Source of the DNA: Lasiosphaeria ovina
Lineage: Eukaryota; Ascomycota; Sordariomycetes; Sordariales; Lasiosphaeriaceae
Assembly (NCBI GenBank): GCA_033439765.1
Contig: JAULSN010000010.1
Location: forward strand, 682,001-746,000
DNA length: 64,000 bases
Direction: 5' to 3'
Part shown: in pieces, positions 1 to 11,038 of the stretch
How positions within the stretch are numbered: the stretch's first letter is position 1
Layout of the letters: each line of letters starts with the position of its first letter
Program-made: the position numbers and the translations under genes
Notes under the pieces: model-generated
Seen by the model: the letters and a program-made list of their open reading frames with translations, nothing else
Told to the model about the DNA's origin: nothing
Databases searched by the model: none

Positions 1-133
1 TCGTGACGAGTTCCAAAGCTTCTGACTTGACGCCGTTGTGGCCTCGTGCTTGTAATATCTTGACGATTTCTTTATGCCCTTCTTTGGTGAGGGCTTGCAT
101 TACGGCCTCGAATAGATCCTCTCGGATTTCTTC
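1..133 (-). CDS. partial ankyrin-like exon running off the left edge
   Basis: The minus strand reads openly from about 133 to the window edge and contains the stretch EGHKEIVKILQARG, which resembles the second helix of an ankyrin repeat. Just upstream on the same strand is an AAATAG sequence that could be a 3' splice site, so this may be an internal exon with the rest of the gene outside the window. No start codon or earlier exon could be placed. The ankyrin assignment rests on one repeat only. Confidence 0.35.
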
Positions 134-699
134 CTATTTGGCTATTGTGAGATTGAGATGTAACGAATAGGAAGAGGAGAAGAAGTGGAAGAGGAGAAAA
201 AGGCAAAGGGGGATAGCAGTAAGATAGGATACCGTACCGGATACTGTCCTAGTTGGTTTCGTGGTATCGTGTATAGCTTTGTTGACGGCAAGGGGGAGTC
301 GAGAAAGGTAGGTAGAAAGCCGTAGAGAGACGAAAACTAAGAAACGAGAAGAGAAGACTCGGGAGAGAAGACGGACGGTGACGGAGGCAAGATTTTCTGT
401 CTTTGTTGGCATAGGCAATGGCAGAGAATGCATGTAAGTAGTTAAACAACTCAATAATAAGTACGTCTTGTTGCTAGTCTGTACCTGAATAATTGCTCAC
501 TCCAAAGAGAAATGACAATTACAACAACACTAACCAAGTCTCCTGCCCAAAGACGCTCTCCGCAAGTCCACTGGCTATTCACACAAACGCTTCAAAATCC
601 ACGTAGGCGAAATTAGAATGCCCCGAAGCCTTTGCCGTCTTAATTTACCCGTTGGCCGGGGAGAAGGGTCTATCAAATACATGTCATGGGCGTCTCCAC
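134..699. other. intergenic or intronic, no gene seen
   Basis: Purine-rich low-complexity sequence (gaagagg and gagaaga tracts) with no convincing open frame on either strand. Short frames here lack family resemblance and look like by-products of composition bias. Confidence 0.5.
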
Positions 700-1281
700 T
701 CACCAGTCAGAGCCGCTGTCGTCGAAGAATATCTCCTTAGTGCTGCTCTTTTTATCGTAATAGATATCGAGATCCTTGGTGAGATCTCTCTGCTTCTTCT
801 TGCTCTCGTAGACCGGGACAATGTCCATATTCCCGTATTTCTCGTGCAGGCCGTCCAGAAACCTCTTGGTCGACTGCAAGTCGGCTCCCGCTTCCTGGGC
901 CGAGTCCAAGAGGTACTGTCTGCGAGTGCTGTCCGTTTCCCTGCTGGCCTGCTCCTCGTACTTGCTGGCCTCGCGTTCGATGGACTTTTGGTGCTGCGCA
1001 TAGCCCCCGTCGGCGCCCGCCTCGGCTACGATCTCGAGGCTTTGGTTCAAGATGCGGCAGAACCTGGCTTTGCTTTCTGGGTGCTTGAGGAAAACGGCCT
1101 CGGCGGCCTCGGTGTTGGAAGAGCTCGAGGACAGCCCGATTACATCGCGAAGGTAGCCGTCGACAACTCGGCCCTTGACTTTGTCGTATTCGGTCTTGAA
1201 CTCTGAGTCCACTAGTTCCGAGAGTTCTTGCTCAATGTAGCGTTTTCCTTCCTTGTGGAGATCGTCGGACATCTTCGACAT
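700..1281 (-). CDS. hypothetical protein, 193 aa
   Basis: A single open frame starts with MSKMSDDLHKEGKRY and ends DDSGSDW. It is highly charged (Lys, Glu, Asp), has no signal peptide or membrane segment, and is predicted to be mostly helical, so a nuclear or cytosolic protein is likely. I do not recognise a family. The stop overlaps a perfect splice-donor-like sequence (CTG then GTGAGT), so the real protein could continue through an intron; no good downstream exon was found and the acidic C-terminus looks natural. A 184-aa frame on the opposite strand is an antisense shadow. Confidence comes from the long uninterrupted frame and protein-like composition. Confidence 0.6.
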   Translation of the reverse strand: MSKMSDDLHKEGKRYIEQELSELVDSEFKTEYDKVKGRVVDGYLRDVIGLSSSSSNTEAAEAVFLKHPESKARFCRILNQSLEIVAEAGADGGYAQHQKSIEREASKYEEQASRETDSTRRQYLLDSAQEAGADLQSTKRFLDGLHEKYGNMDIVPVYESKKKQRDLTKDLDIYYDKKSSTKEIFFDDSGSDW

Positions 1282-2054
1282 ATTACTTATTTCTGTGAAC
1301 TGGGCTGTGGCGTTATCAGGAAGTCACCAAGACGAGCCTTCAATTGTAGCTCTGGACTTTGAGAGTCTCGAAACACGATGCTTTCGCTTGCAGTACTACC
1401 CCGTGCTTGTCTTAACGCCAAATGCCGTTGCTGTTTACAATTCTCGAAAGTGCTGATCAATTGGGGATGGGATGTAAAGGAACTTGGTATTAGTAAACTG
1501 GACAGGGCAAGATAATGATCCTCCTGTATTTATACCCTTGCCCATCAAGGTAGCCAACAGTCGTGTTTGCATCAGTCAACTCAACTCACTGGTCATATAC
1601 ATTTGACATCCGTCCTTCGTAATATCCAGTTACTAACATCCCCATGAGACAGGCCCTTTAGAGTACACATTCATTATTCCTTCGGACAGCTTCAGTTATT
1701 ACTCATTAGGTAAGTCACGACCTTCCCCCAGGTCTCTTGCTGTCCGACTAGAGTAGAATATTTCATCTACAGTCTGAAGGCATGGTGTATTTGCCTTGTT
1801 TCTAATTAGCCACTTCTGTCTCCAAGGCTTTTCATCGATGCTCTTTCCATCGGCCGAACAAACAACGTGTTCACAGACCCGCACTGCGATATATGTGAGA
1901 CCGGAGCGCTCTGTATATGTGGTATAAATGTACCGAGGTCGGGCCATGCAACAGCCCATGCTGACTCGTAACCTAGACCCTCATCGCCCTGCCCTGGGTA
2001 CCTTCTCGGGACGCAGTCTTCAGGCTATCAAAGGCCTATATAATACCCGACTGT
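1282..2054. other. intergenic, no gene seen
   Basis: No frame with recognisable protein character. It is the upstream region of the minus-strand gene starting at 1281 and the downstream flank of the HET-ankyrin relic. Imperfect 12-bp repeats of the type gacaacgagaca lie at the boundary (about 2073-2110). Confidence 0.5.
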
Positions 2055-4325
2055 CTACAGGATATAATACAGACAATGAGATAGACAACGAGACAGACAA
2101 CAAGACAGGCATCTTCCAACTACTTCCCCATCCTGCTCCAGTATAAATATAAGTTTTCTTAGCTCTTCCTTTTGTTCGTGTCTTGCTGTCAATCCCTTGG
2201 CGAACTTACGGTCTGCGGAGTCAAGCGCTGTCTTTGAGTCGTTGTAGCAGAACACTGGTGAATGTATATCTGCGCCGTCGTCCAATAGAAGTTGTACCAC
2301 GGAAAGATCCAACTTACAAATGGCGATTTTTAGCGGCGTAAAGATTTCTCCAAAAATGGAGACCTTAACTTCAATGTCTGCGCCATTTTCGAGTAGAATC
2401 TTGGTGACAGCGAGATGATTGTTCTGAACGGCTTGGAAAAAGGGGGCGGGGTTGCTTAACATCGGCGCCATATTTAATCAGGGACTGTACGGCGCTGACA
2501 TTGCCTATCCCAGATGCGTACCACAGGGGAGTCTTGTGATATTGGTCTTGGGAGTTAACTTGAGCCTCGTAATGTAATAGTATATCGATAGTTTTGTCCC
2601 CTCCGCTATGGCTCGCTGCAAGATGCAGTGATGTTTTGGTATTTTCGCACATTGATGCGGCGCTGGCGCCGTTTTCGAGCAGCATGCTTGTGATGGCGGT
2701 GTGGTCGTTCGCGGCGGCAAGCATAAGAGGCGTTAAGTTTACCGCATCTGTTGACTCGGCGTCACCCCTTCCACGGTCCAGTGGCAATGAAATGATAGGT
2801 TCATACCCTTTCACAACTGCTATATCTAGCGGTGTGTGGCCGTGCCTATCGCACCGGCCGGCATCCGCGCCGCTGTTGAGTAATAGCCGGACGATTTCTA
2901 GCTGACCATAAGAGACTGCCATAACTGTTCGATAAGTCTCGCTCCCTTCGACCCGTTCTCCGCCGCTGCGACTAGAGTCTCGTTTGTAAGCGGCGGCTCC
3001 TTTGTTACGTAATTTAGTAAGCACTGGAGAGCCTCGTCGCCGCTAATTTCGTTGGATGCTGCAGCCCTTATGAAGTTGGGGTTCTGGGCCAGGGCTTGCT
3101 ATTGCGATGGTAGTTTCTCGAGATACTTTAATAGAATTCTAAGTAGCCTTGGTGCCTTCGTAACGTTTCTCGTAGCGGAAATCACCGTACCGTGGTGTAT
3201 AGCTATCTTGGGATATCGATCTAGAATAAAAGCCGTTAGCTCGTCTCCGTCCGTTTCGTCCTGAATAGCTATCTTAAGGGCGAGTTGGCTGAAATGGGAT
3301 ATGCGCCTATAAAAATCGCGAAGTGACGTTGGCTTGGCGGATACTAGGGTAGTCGAGTCTAGATTAACGCGGTATAAGGAATGGGAAACGGTCTTAACCA
3401 CTAAAATCTCGTCATTTTTGTACTCCAGGCGTATATAGTGAATGGCGTCCGTAGTCATACTGAGCAGGGCGTAGACCAAGTCCCGCGGTTTAGATGCTTC
3501 GCTGCCGCCAAAGCGTTCTAAGAGGGTGTATAGATCTTGATTCCCGCCAAACCAGGTCTCCTTTCGGAAGGGGCCGGGCATCATATCTAATATTGCCTGG
3601 GAGTGCTCTGTGGGCCGCAGTCCTATTAGAAAGGGGGCTAAGCTGAATATCCGCGATGAGACGTAGGTCTTGCTATACCAAACTACGGCCGCATTTGAAT
3701 GGGCGACCTCCTACAAAATCCAAACCCTTCGGAGCTATGGCCAACCTAATACATCACGCAACCCCTCGCGCTACTGGGTACGGCAGCTTCCGCTCGAGGC
3801 TTTCCAAAGACCTATCCACTGCTCTCGGGTCTAGTTCTTGTGAGCAATAGATCTGCTGTTCGTTTCTAGCGACCGAAGAGCCCGGAGGCAGTGATCTGTC
3901 TCGAGTGTGGGAGGCCCTAGCCAGTAAATCACTCGGGATGCGCGCTTGTAGATTTGGCTCATGTGCCGAACCTGGTGGCCGCGTTCGTCTTTGTTACTGT
4001 GATTGATATACACTGCGTCAGCCCACACGATGCGATCTCGATTAGGAAGCTGAAGCTGCTGGAGCGCGTCGTGCAAGTTTCTGGTGACCATGAAACGCTT
4101 CCCGTTGATCTCGATGACGCGGTCTCTCTTGTCGGAGCCCCACACGTAGGAGAGCGCTTCGTACGAAATCGCATCTGTTCCGTCGGTAGTCGTGGTCAGG
4201 AATGCCTGAAAGAGCTCACAGCAGACTATGAGGCCTTGGCCTTTCAGGATCCGCAGAAGGCGAAATGCCGGGCACCCGAGGTCGATGGGGCCATAATTGA
4301 AACGGTCGACATGGAACTCGACCAT
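2055..4325 (-). pseudogene. HET-domain/ankyrin-repeat protein, decayed
   Basis: Read right to left, this is a HET-ankyrin gene, the architecture of fungal non-self recognition proteins. The N-terminal HET block (4325-3831) has YEALSYVWGS, a degenerate ADAVYINHSNKDE (usually IDAICINQ) and VIYWLGP. A middle block (3584-3099) has KPRDLVYALL, a hallmark downstream of HET cores. The C-terminal part (about 3020-2055) has ankyrin repeats such as GQLEIVRLLLNSGAD and HLAVTKILLENGAD. The frame is broken many times. Four in-frame stops lie between 3832 and 3600, at least two of which fit G:C to A:T change (CAG to TAG in ILQEV, TGG to TAG in PWLRR). Another stop is at about 3099, with frameshifts near 2925 and in the C/T homopolymer near 2450. 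It cannot make a full protein. Confidence 0.85.
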
Positions 4326-4379
4326 TGCGCGATACTAGGGGATTGTTTTGGCGATGATGTCAAGCCAATAAATATCATA

Positions 4380-4411
4380 CGACGACGACGACGACGACGA
4401 ACGACGACGAA
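4380..4411. repeat. (CGA)n microsatellite
   Basis: About ten tandem gac/cga triplets with one interrupting a, in the upstream flank of the HET-ankyrin relic. Confidence 0.9.
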
Positions 4412-4575
4412 GTATATTGTGTATAGGAAGATAAAGCCTACTGGTTGTGAAAACTTGGTAACGACTGGATGTGACCACGACTTTCAGACAAGGCTCGCTA
4501 TTACTCCAAACGCCTGCTTGCCGCCGCTTTTAAAAAAACAAAGACATCTGACTGAGAGGGACAACGGCACAGCCG

Positions 4576-5319
4576 TCAGTAGGTTCTGCTCCACGGGACC
4601 TCGAGGGCGCCGTCCTCCATGCCGGTGACGCACTGGATCTTCTTGGAGTCCAAGAAGCGGAAGTAGACAGTCCACGACTTGCGGTGGTTGGGCCAGGGGT
4701 CGGCCTTGAAGAAGGCGTTGGTCATGCGGATCTGGCCGCGGCGGCCCTCGAAAAAGCGAGCCAGCTCGTTCAGCACCGAGGGAGTCTCGATGCGGTCAGG
4801 GCCGTAGAGCACGGCCAGGATCTCAACCTCGCCGTGCGGCCCGGCCGTCCACGGCCGCGCCAGCGCGCGGATGTGCTCCGTCGCCGAGAGCTTGTGGGCG
4901 GTCGGGTAAATGTTCAGCATCCGGGCGGGGCCCTGCTCGGGCGCGTTGAGCACACACAGCTCGCCGTCGGCGCCCTCGTACTGGTACAGCACGCTCAGCG
5001 TCTTCTGGACGCCGAAGACGGGGTCGGGCATGAGGACGCAGTAGATATTGGCCATGTCGAGCGCCAGCGTCTCGTCGGCCAATACCATGGACCGGATGTC
5101 CTCCGTCACGTTGACGCCGCCCCACGTGGCGGAGACGACGTTGAGGCGGGCGGGCAGGCCGGGCGCGCGGAAGTCGACGACGCTGTCCTCGTAGGGCGGC
5201 GTCGGGTCGACATTTTCGTCGGTCACGGAGGGTGCGGTTTTGAACGACATCTCGGATTTGGCTTTGGATTTGGACCTGGTGTGGTCGGGCACGTTTTGCC
5301 AGCCGTCTTGCAGGGTCAT
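4576..5319 (-). CDS. conserved fungal hypothetical protein, 247 aa
   Basis: A single open frame begins MTLQDGWQNVPDHTR and ends EVPWSRTY. After a low-complexity head, the core opens with VVSATWGGVNVTEDIRSMV and continues FGVQKTLSVLYQYEG. The ATWGxxDVT plus VxKTLxVxYxY layout resembles a beta-rich domain found in fungal proteins and in the C-terminal region of DnaJC11-like proteins (DUF3395); I regard this as a resemblance only. No signal peptide or membrane segment is visible, so it is probably cytosolic. GC content at third positions is high, unlike the decayed HET gene next to it, which supports an active gene. The 221-aa frame on the plus strand is its antisense shadow. Confidence 0.7.
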   Translation of the reverse strand: MTLQDGWQNVPDHTRSKSKAKSEMSFKTAPSVTDENVDPTPPYEDSVVDFRAPGLPARLNVVSATWGGVNVTEDIRSMVLADETLALDMANIYCVLMPDPVFGVQKTLSVLYQYEGADGELCVLNAPEQGPARMLNIYPTAHKLSATEHIRALARPWTAGPHGEVEILAVLYGPDRIETPSVLNELARFFEGRRGQIRMTNAFFKADPWPNHRKSWTVYFRFLDSKKIQCVTGMEDGALEVPWSRTY

Positions 5320-6373
5320 GGCCGCAGTGGAACGTTGGACAGCAATTGAGAGTCTAGGGTGATTGCTAGATAGATGTGGGCGTCATGAAACCAGTTCCAC
5401 GGCGTTTTGATGTTTGTGTTTTCAAGCTCTCAACTAGTGAAAGATGAAAGACGAAGGAAGAACGAAGGAGTGAGGGATGCGACTAGTGCCTGTTTTGGTG
5501 GGGGGCTGTCTGTCCACTCACGTCAGCACGTCAGCTGTAATTAAGTCCGAGCTAGAAGTTTGTTGGTTTCGTCTTGGGTTTGGATTTGGGCAGGCTGTTC
5601 CTTCCAGACCTTATTTCCACCTGACCTTGCTGGCTCCAAGTTCCAGCCGTTGCTGTTGATGAATGACGTGACGTGACTGCCAGCAACTCAAACTCGCCAC
5701 CCGCTGTTGTTTCCCAAAAGTCCAGACCGTGGCGACTGTCGCAGTGCAACCATGGCTGGCAGAGACGAATTTAATTGGACTTCACTCAGAGTTGACGGGC
5801 CAGTAATACACCCCCGGTTTGCCACACAAAAGAGAGTGGGCACGACGCACAACTCTTTTCCAGCCATTCAACAGAAGGTCGCTTCTTGATTTGCCTTTGT
5901 CGCTTGAATTTGCATTTCTTCTATCCGGCTTTGATGTGCAGGACCTCGGTGTTTATGGAAAAACAGTTAATTCGCGGGTTGAGTCCGAGGTACGAGGACG
6001 CGAATAATACCCTTAATTGCAAGGAGCTCCAGCCAACACTTTTATCCTTTCAAGAATGTTTGCCAAGAGAAGATAAATCATCATTGTTTGTGTCGCGCTG
6101 AAATGAAAATATGGAACGTAACACGGTTGTATTACAGAGTGGCGAGATCCTCCGAGAATTTGGACACAAACAACGAGACGTGTCCATGTGTTCAGGACAT
6201 CGCCGTATCTTGTTCATCGATAGACTCTCTGACTGCAATGCCATGACTCAGTTCATATAACAGTCCGGGGATTCCAGAACACAGCAACCAAACGCCGCCC
6301 TGACAAACGCCACAACATGCCGAATAATCACCGCGTCGGTCCGCCGGGGAAGATTTCCTCGGCGATAAGGTCA
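5320..6373. other. intergenic, no gene seen
   Basis: Divergent upstream region between the minus-strand gene at 4576-5319 and the plus-strand secreted protein. Several frames of about 60 aa occur, none protein-like. No transposon ends or long repeats were recognised. Confidence 0.5.
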
Positions 6374-6961
6374 ATGGCGATCATAATATTTCTGCTACTG
6401 CTTTCTGCTCCGTGCACCCAGACAAGCGACGTCCCGAGACGACAGCAGCCAGGACGGCGACTGCGACCGCCGCCGCCGTTCTCCGCGATCTCAACAACAC
6501 CGTCCACAACAACGTCCTCAACAGAGTTCTTCCGCGCAACTAGGCAGTCAACGCCACCCCTGAACACCAACACGACGGGAGCCACAGTCACCACCACCGA
6601 CACAGGCGCGCTCGAGTCGGCGACGATATGGACGACGGTGCCCATGGCGCAGGTCATGACCATGGAGCCCTTCTGCGTCAACGCGGCGGACCCCGACCAG
6701 GGCATCGGCAACCACTGCGTGTGCAAGAACGGCGCCACCCTAACCCCCATCCCATACTCCACCGGCAAGAACCTGTCCGACTACCAGCCTTGCGCGTACA
6801 CCACGGTCGACCTCGCAAACACTACCAGTCTCGCCGCTGTCAATTCAACCGTCACCACTGCCGCAAACGGATCGGCTGTCCTCGTCACCCCAGGGCCGCG
6901 GCGGGTGCGCGATTTTGTGGTTGTTGAGACGCTCAGGGGGCGGTATAAATCACATTTCTAG
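6374..6961 (+). CDS. small secreted Thr/Ser-rich protein
   Basis: The open frame extends from an ATG at 6317, but the second ATG at 6374 is preferred because it places a clean signal peptide (MAIIIFLLLLSAPCTQTS) at the N-terminus; this gives 195 aa. A Thr/Ser/Pro-rich spacer, likely O-glycosylated, is followed by a segment with four cysteines (FCVNAADPDQ, HCVCKNG, QPCAYTT) and several N-glycosylation sequons. The layout fits a secreted or wall-associated fungal protein. No enzyme motif is seen. The basic C-terminal tail (RRVRDFVVVETLRGRYK) is odd for a secreted protein and might be read-through of an unrecognised intron. Confidence 0.55.
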   Translation: MAIIIFLLLLSAPCTQTSDVPRRQQPGRRLRPPPPFSAISTTPSTTTSSTEFFRATRQSTPPLNTNTTGATVTTTDTGALESATIWTTVPMAQVMTMEPFCVNAADPDQGIGNHCVCKNGATLTPIPYSTGKNLSDYQPCAYTTVDLANTTSLAAVNSTVTTAANGSAVLVTPGPRRVRDFVVVETLRGRYKSHF

Positions 6962-8699
6962 AATTTCAGAATCGAAGACCATCCAGTTACCTCTCTGCTC
7001 GTCAGTGTGCAGCCGTGGCATGTTGGCTTGTTTATGAGTTGTGAGATCCAAACTAGCATATTACATCTCGCTGCGTGATTGCGCTGCAGAGGGGGTGGGT
7101 GTCTTGGGTATGAGGCGGGTGCATGCTGAGTCGGCGTCGCATTTTGGCAGAACGCCAACAGTGTGCTTACCTCTTTAGGCACCCCCCCCCCCCCCCCCCC
7201 CCCCACAACATTTTCTGACCAAGTCCGGATTAGTCGTAGAGCCTGACCAGGGGGTGAAGCACAGCAAGCACCTCCCTGAGCCGAGGAGAGTTCAGGGATG
7301 CGATTTTTGGCCCAGCTATAGTTACCGTGATATATGTGAGTTGCAAGGGTCCGTTCATGGACCTAGTTTTAGGACACTAGTCTACGAAGAATCGCGGTGC
7401 TTTTTTTCTAAGTTAAAGCCCTCCCCGTCATCATTGATCATGCAGGATTCTCCTTTCGGGATGCGGAGAGTATGGCCATTGCTGGGTCTGAACGGTGAGA
7501 GGGAGAAGAAACAAACCCATAGGAAAAACAGAATTGCCCCTTAGGTAGACTTCTCGAGACCTTCCGGGCCCCTCTTAACGTGTTGCGCCGGTGCCGCAGC
7601 AAAAAAGAAACCTCGGAGAGCGCAATCAGGTGGTGTACCTAGAAAGTGGTGCAGCCAGAGGCAGCCCTATCTTCACAACCCAGGAAGTCCTGGTTCCCTG
7701 CATACCGCAGTGTTCAGCTCCAATGTGGTTTGTCCTCCCCTGGCAAATTAGAGTTTGGGGGGGTTATCATATGCATTATCATTGTCGGGCATCAATTTGC
7801 CACTCAGTGCCCAGCGGAAAAGGCCCAAACAGGCAAAGGGCTGGAGCCCAATACCTTCGGGGACGAAAGAGGCCCTCCAAGGGCCAGAAAGATGGTGCGC
7901 GCGATAAGGGCATTTGAGGCCCTCTCCTCCGGTTATATCTGCTCTAGAGAAAAGGAATATCGCACGCAAGCTGGTGTCAAAAATTGAGTGTCGTCTTTGA
8001 AGACAGGGGCAAGTTCTCTGGCGGGAGACAGTGCCGGGGTTGTGGCGAGGAAATGGTTAGGGGGGGGTGGTAGATCGGATTCTTACGGCCGAGCTCTTTC
8101 TCTCGTACCTTCGCGCACGCACTGATTTTGCTTCGTTGGGCCCTATCTGTTCAATTTGCGCGCTCGTTCAAGATCCTCCATTAGCTTGCCAGCCAAGTGT
8201 TTTAACAAAGCCGCTATGCTGGCCCCGGTATGCGTATATTTGTGGCTGAATAATCTTGTGTGAAAACACTCATGTCGCACAGAGCTGTTTCGTGGCACGA
8301 GTTGCTTCGTTGGGTGAGGCTGTGCCGTGGAGCTGAGCAATAGTTAATCGGGGTATTCGTTCTATGTAATATATTTCGGCGTTACGTTGGGTAGACGTGC
8401 TTCGGTTAGTTAAAGGTGCTTCGCTGGGTGGAGCCACTCAGGGTTGCTTCCCTGGAATTCAGCGCGGCCATCCTTTCGCAAAAGCTTGACGTCCAATCCT
8501 TAGAAACTCACGCTATATTCACTAATTTCTCGCAATCCGTTCAGGAATGATACATAAAGAGTAAAATACTCCAATCTTAAACCCTAATCTTGGATTTCAA
8601 CGACATCACACTTAACTCTGGAGCACTTGGACATCTAGGTTTCTTACCACCCCTTGACACAGCTCCGCCTCGGCATCACCAAGATTTCTACTCGCTCAA
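6962..8699. other. intergenic, 1.7 kb, no gene seen
   Basis: No coding region could be supported. It contains a long poly-C tract (7182-7204), and repeated ttcgttgggt-like words at 8130-8430 that may be decayed repeat DNA. The last part is the promoter of the GTPase-like gene at 8700. Confidence 0.45.
7182..7204. repeat. poly-C homopolymer, 23 bp
   Basis: Uninterrupted run of C on the plus strand. The length should be treated cautiously because homopolymers are error-prone in sequencing. Confidence 0.9.
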
Positions 8700-9972
8700 A
8701 TGACGAACGGCAATGAGATTCAAGACGCTTACGTCGCCGTCATGGGCGTTACCGGCGTGGGCAAAAGTTCCTTCATTGCGACTTGCAGTGGGAAGCCGGT
8801 TAAAATAGGCCACAATCTTGAATCATGCAAGCCACCTCCTCACTTTTTTGCGGCCGACAAGTTCTAATATATAGATCTAGGCACCGCCGACGTGGAGGAG
8901 GTATCCTTCATGTACAATCGCAATCTCCGCGTGCATCTTATCGACAAGCCCGGGTTCGACGACACAGGCACGTCCGACGTCGGGGTGCTACAAGACGTTG
9001 CGCACTGGCTAAGTGCCTCGTTCGTGGACGGCGTCCGCTTGAGTGGTATTATCTATATGCACCGGATTACGGATAAACGGATGACCGGCTCGGCTATAAG
9101 GTCTACTAGTCGGTCGTACTAGCCACATCCATGTGGTCTGACGAGGAGGGCAAAAAGCAGCAGGAGCTAGAGCGGGAGCGCCAGCTTATCGAGACCGACG
9201 CCTTCTGGGGCCTTATGTACAAGAGAGGTAGCCGTGTGTTTCGCTACCTCAACACACGCGAGTCGGCGTTGGACCTAGTGGGTTGCATCCTGTCGCTGCA
9301 CAACAAGATCACGCTCGAGATCCAGGACGAGATTGTCAACCAAGGCCACGAGATTGGCGAAACGGCAGCCGCGCACGAGCTCAACGCTGAGATCCTCCGC
9401 GAGCGCGCTAATTACCTCGCAGATCTAGCCGCCGCCAAGGAATACATGAAGACGGCCATACTCGAACACGATAGCCAGCTACAGCAGATCTACAAGAACC
9501 AGATCGACGGCCTACAGGACCAAATTCAAAGGGCGACGGATGAGCAGCAGAAGCTGACGCAAACGCTCGAGCAGGTCACCCGGTGTAAAGAGGAGGAGTT
9601 TAGCGCCTTTCGCGAGCAGATCATGCGGGAGCGAGAGCAAGAACGCGAGCGCTACGACCGGGAGCGCCAGGAGGAGATCATCCGGCTGCGGCAGCATGCC
9701 GAAGAGGAACGCATGCGCCAGCAAGAGGCCTCCCTTGAGGAGCGTCAGCGGGCCATGGACGAGCAGAAACGCGATCACGAGGCAAAAATCCGCGAGATTG
9801 AGGAGAGACACCGCAATTTCATGAATAACCTGCCGAGGCCTAGCAGTAAGTTGTTTGCCCCCCCCCCCCCCCTCTTCGGGTGTGACTTGACGAAGAAAAC
9901 AGCTGAACAAGTGCTTACTCAATATCAACAGGGTCTTTCTGGAAAAGGCTGGACAGATTTATTCTTGGGTAG
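8700..9972 (+). pseudogene. P-loop GTPase with C-terminal coiled coil, disrupted
   Basis: Exon 1 (8700-8826) carries the Walker A/G1 motif GVTGVGKSS; the intron 8827-8880 has a GC donor (gcaagc) and a TAG acceptor, joining to give ESCTADVEE. Exon 2 holds the G3-like DKPGFDD (normally DTPGFDD) and GVRLSGIIYMHRITD, typical of the fungal AIG1/septin-like GTPases found near HET genes. The frame then ends at a TAG (9120-9122). The expected continuation VVLATSMWSDEE resumes in another frame at 9113, so a short stretch usually present (RMFKKLCG-like) is deleted. From 9131 comes a 240-residue Glu/Arg/Gln-rich coiled coil, an intron (9846-9931, with a poly-C run) and a short last exon. As read, the GTPase and coiled coil are no longer one protein. 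If an unseen tiny exon restores the frame it could still be active. Confidence 0.7.
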
Positions 9973-10768
9973 AACCGATATTCGATTGCCCGTCTTAGGA
10001 AGCCGAGGCTGCCGCCAGAGCCAGAGATTCACATGCAATTCATTGCACGACATCGCCAGGCAGCTCTTGTGTGATTATATAGAGGCAGAACGGATGTGCA
10101 AAACAATATAGCAATCTACGATGGACGTTGTTGCTTTATTCTCTCGAGAGTAGAGAACCCAATTATTTCTAGGTTCTATCAAAATATCCAAAAACCTGCT
10201 ACCTCCAGGGGCGATCAAGAATCGTAGCGACATATGTGCAGCGTTTCTAGTAACATTACCTAGAACACCCCGAGAAAGCTACCGCTCAGCTCACCCTGCT
10301 ACGGCCACTTAACGGAAGGGCGAGACGGGATCCCAACACAACGCATCGCACCATGGCGCACAACGATGGCGACGGCAGCGTTGCCCGGTTCGTGGACTAG
10401 GTCCCGCTCGGACGCCCGGAGTTGACGAGTTAGGAGAACATATCCACCTTTACGTCCAATTTTCACGCGCCACAGTAGAGCCCGGTTGAGCCGTTTTCTA
10501 GTCCCCCATAAATAACCCAAAGAAACAACACCACCTTCAAAATAGAGGCTAGGAAATAGACACGGTATCCAGCGAGTTTGCTCTCCGTTTTATTAGAAAC
10601 ACAGCACATTGAATTCGGTGGAATTGATGGGATTGCAATTGCGTGGTTGCATTGCTTGTCTGATCTGTTCTGTTCTGTGGTTCTGGCTGGAAGCTAGATT
10701 ATAGACTTCTTTGCAAGGCTCCATTTCATCCTCGCAGTGGCTCAGCCTTACTAGCGTTCTGGCAACCC

Positions 10769-10863
10769 CCGCCTTCGCTACCGCTTCCGCCCCGCCAGCT
10801 ACAGTACCGAGCCCACTGTAGCACCCTGTACAGGTGCTCTCCTACAGGGCTGTCAGGCACGCA
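10769..10863 (-). repeat. dispersed repeat copy A, inverted relative to copy at 20628
   Basis: The reverse complement matches 20628-20722 almost end to end (for example gagagcacctgtacaggg against gagagcacctgtataggg). Nearly all differences are C/T or G/A transitions. Sequence outside the block diverges, so this is probably the edge (LTR-like) of a decayed transposable element. Confidence 0.75.
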
Positions 10864-11020
10864 GTTTAACAATATTGTTAAGAGCCTTATCTAAGGCTAT
10901 CTAGGTTTAATTCTTATAGACGGTTTAGCTCGTATAGTCTAGATTTGTTACCGACCTTATCACCATAATTTAAGGGGTAGGTGTTATAGGATAGCTAAGG
11001 AGTACGGATGGGTAGGATAC

Positions 11021-11038
11021 GAGAGAGAGAGAGAGAGA
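11021..11038. repeat. (GA)n microsatellite
   Basis: Nine tandem GA units. Confidence 0.9.

Noticed and set aside
652..1206. 184-aa plus-strand frame rich in Leu and Val
   Set aside because: Antisense of the charged minus-strand protein at 700-1281, which has the more natural composition.
4684..5349. 221-aa plus-strand frame with GFGFGFGPG
   Set aside because: Antisense shadow of the minus-strand gene at 4576-5319; Val/Gly/Arg-biased composition.
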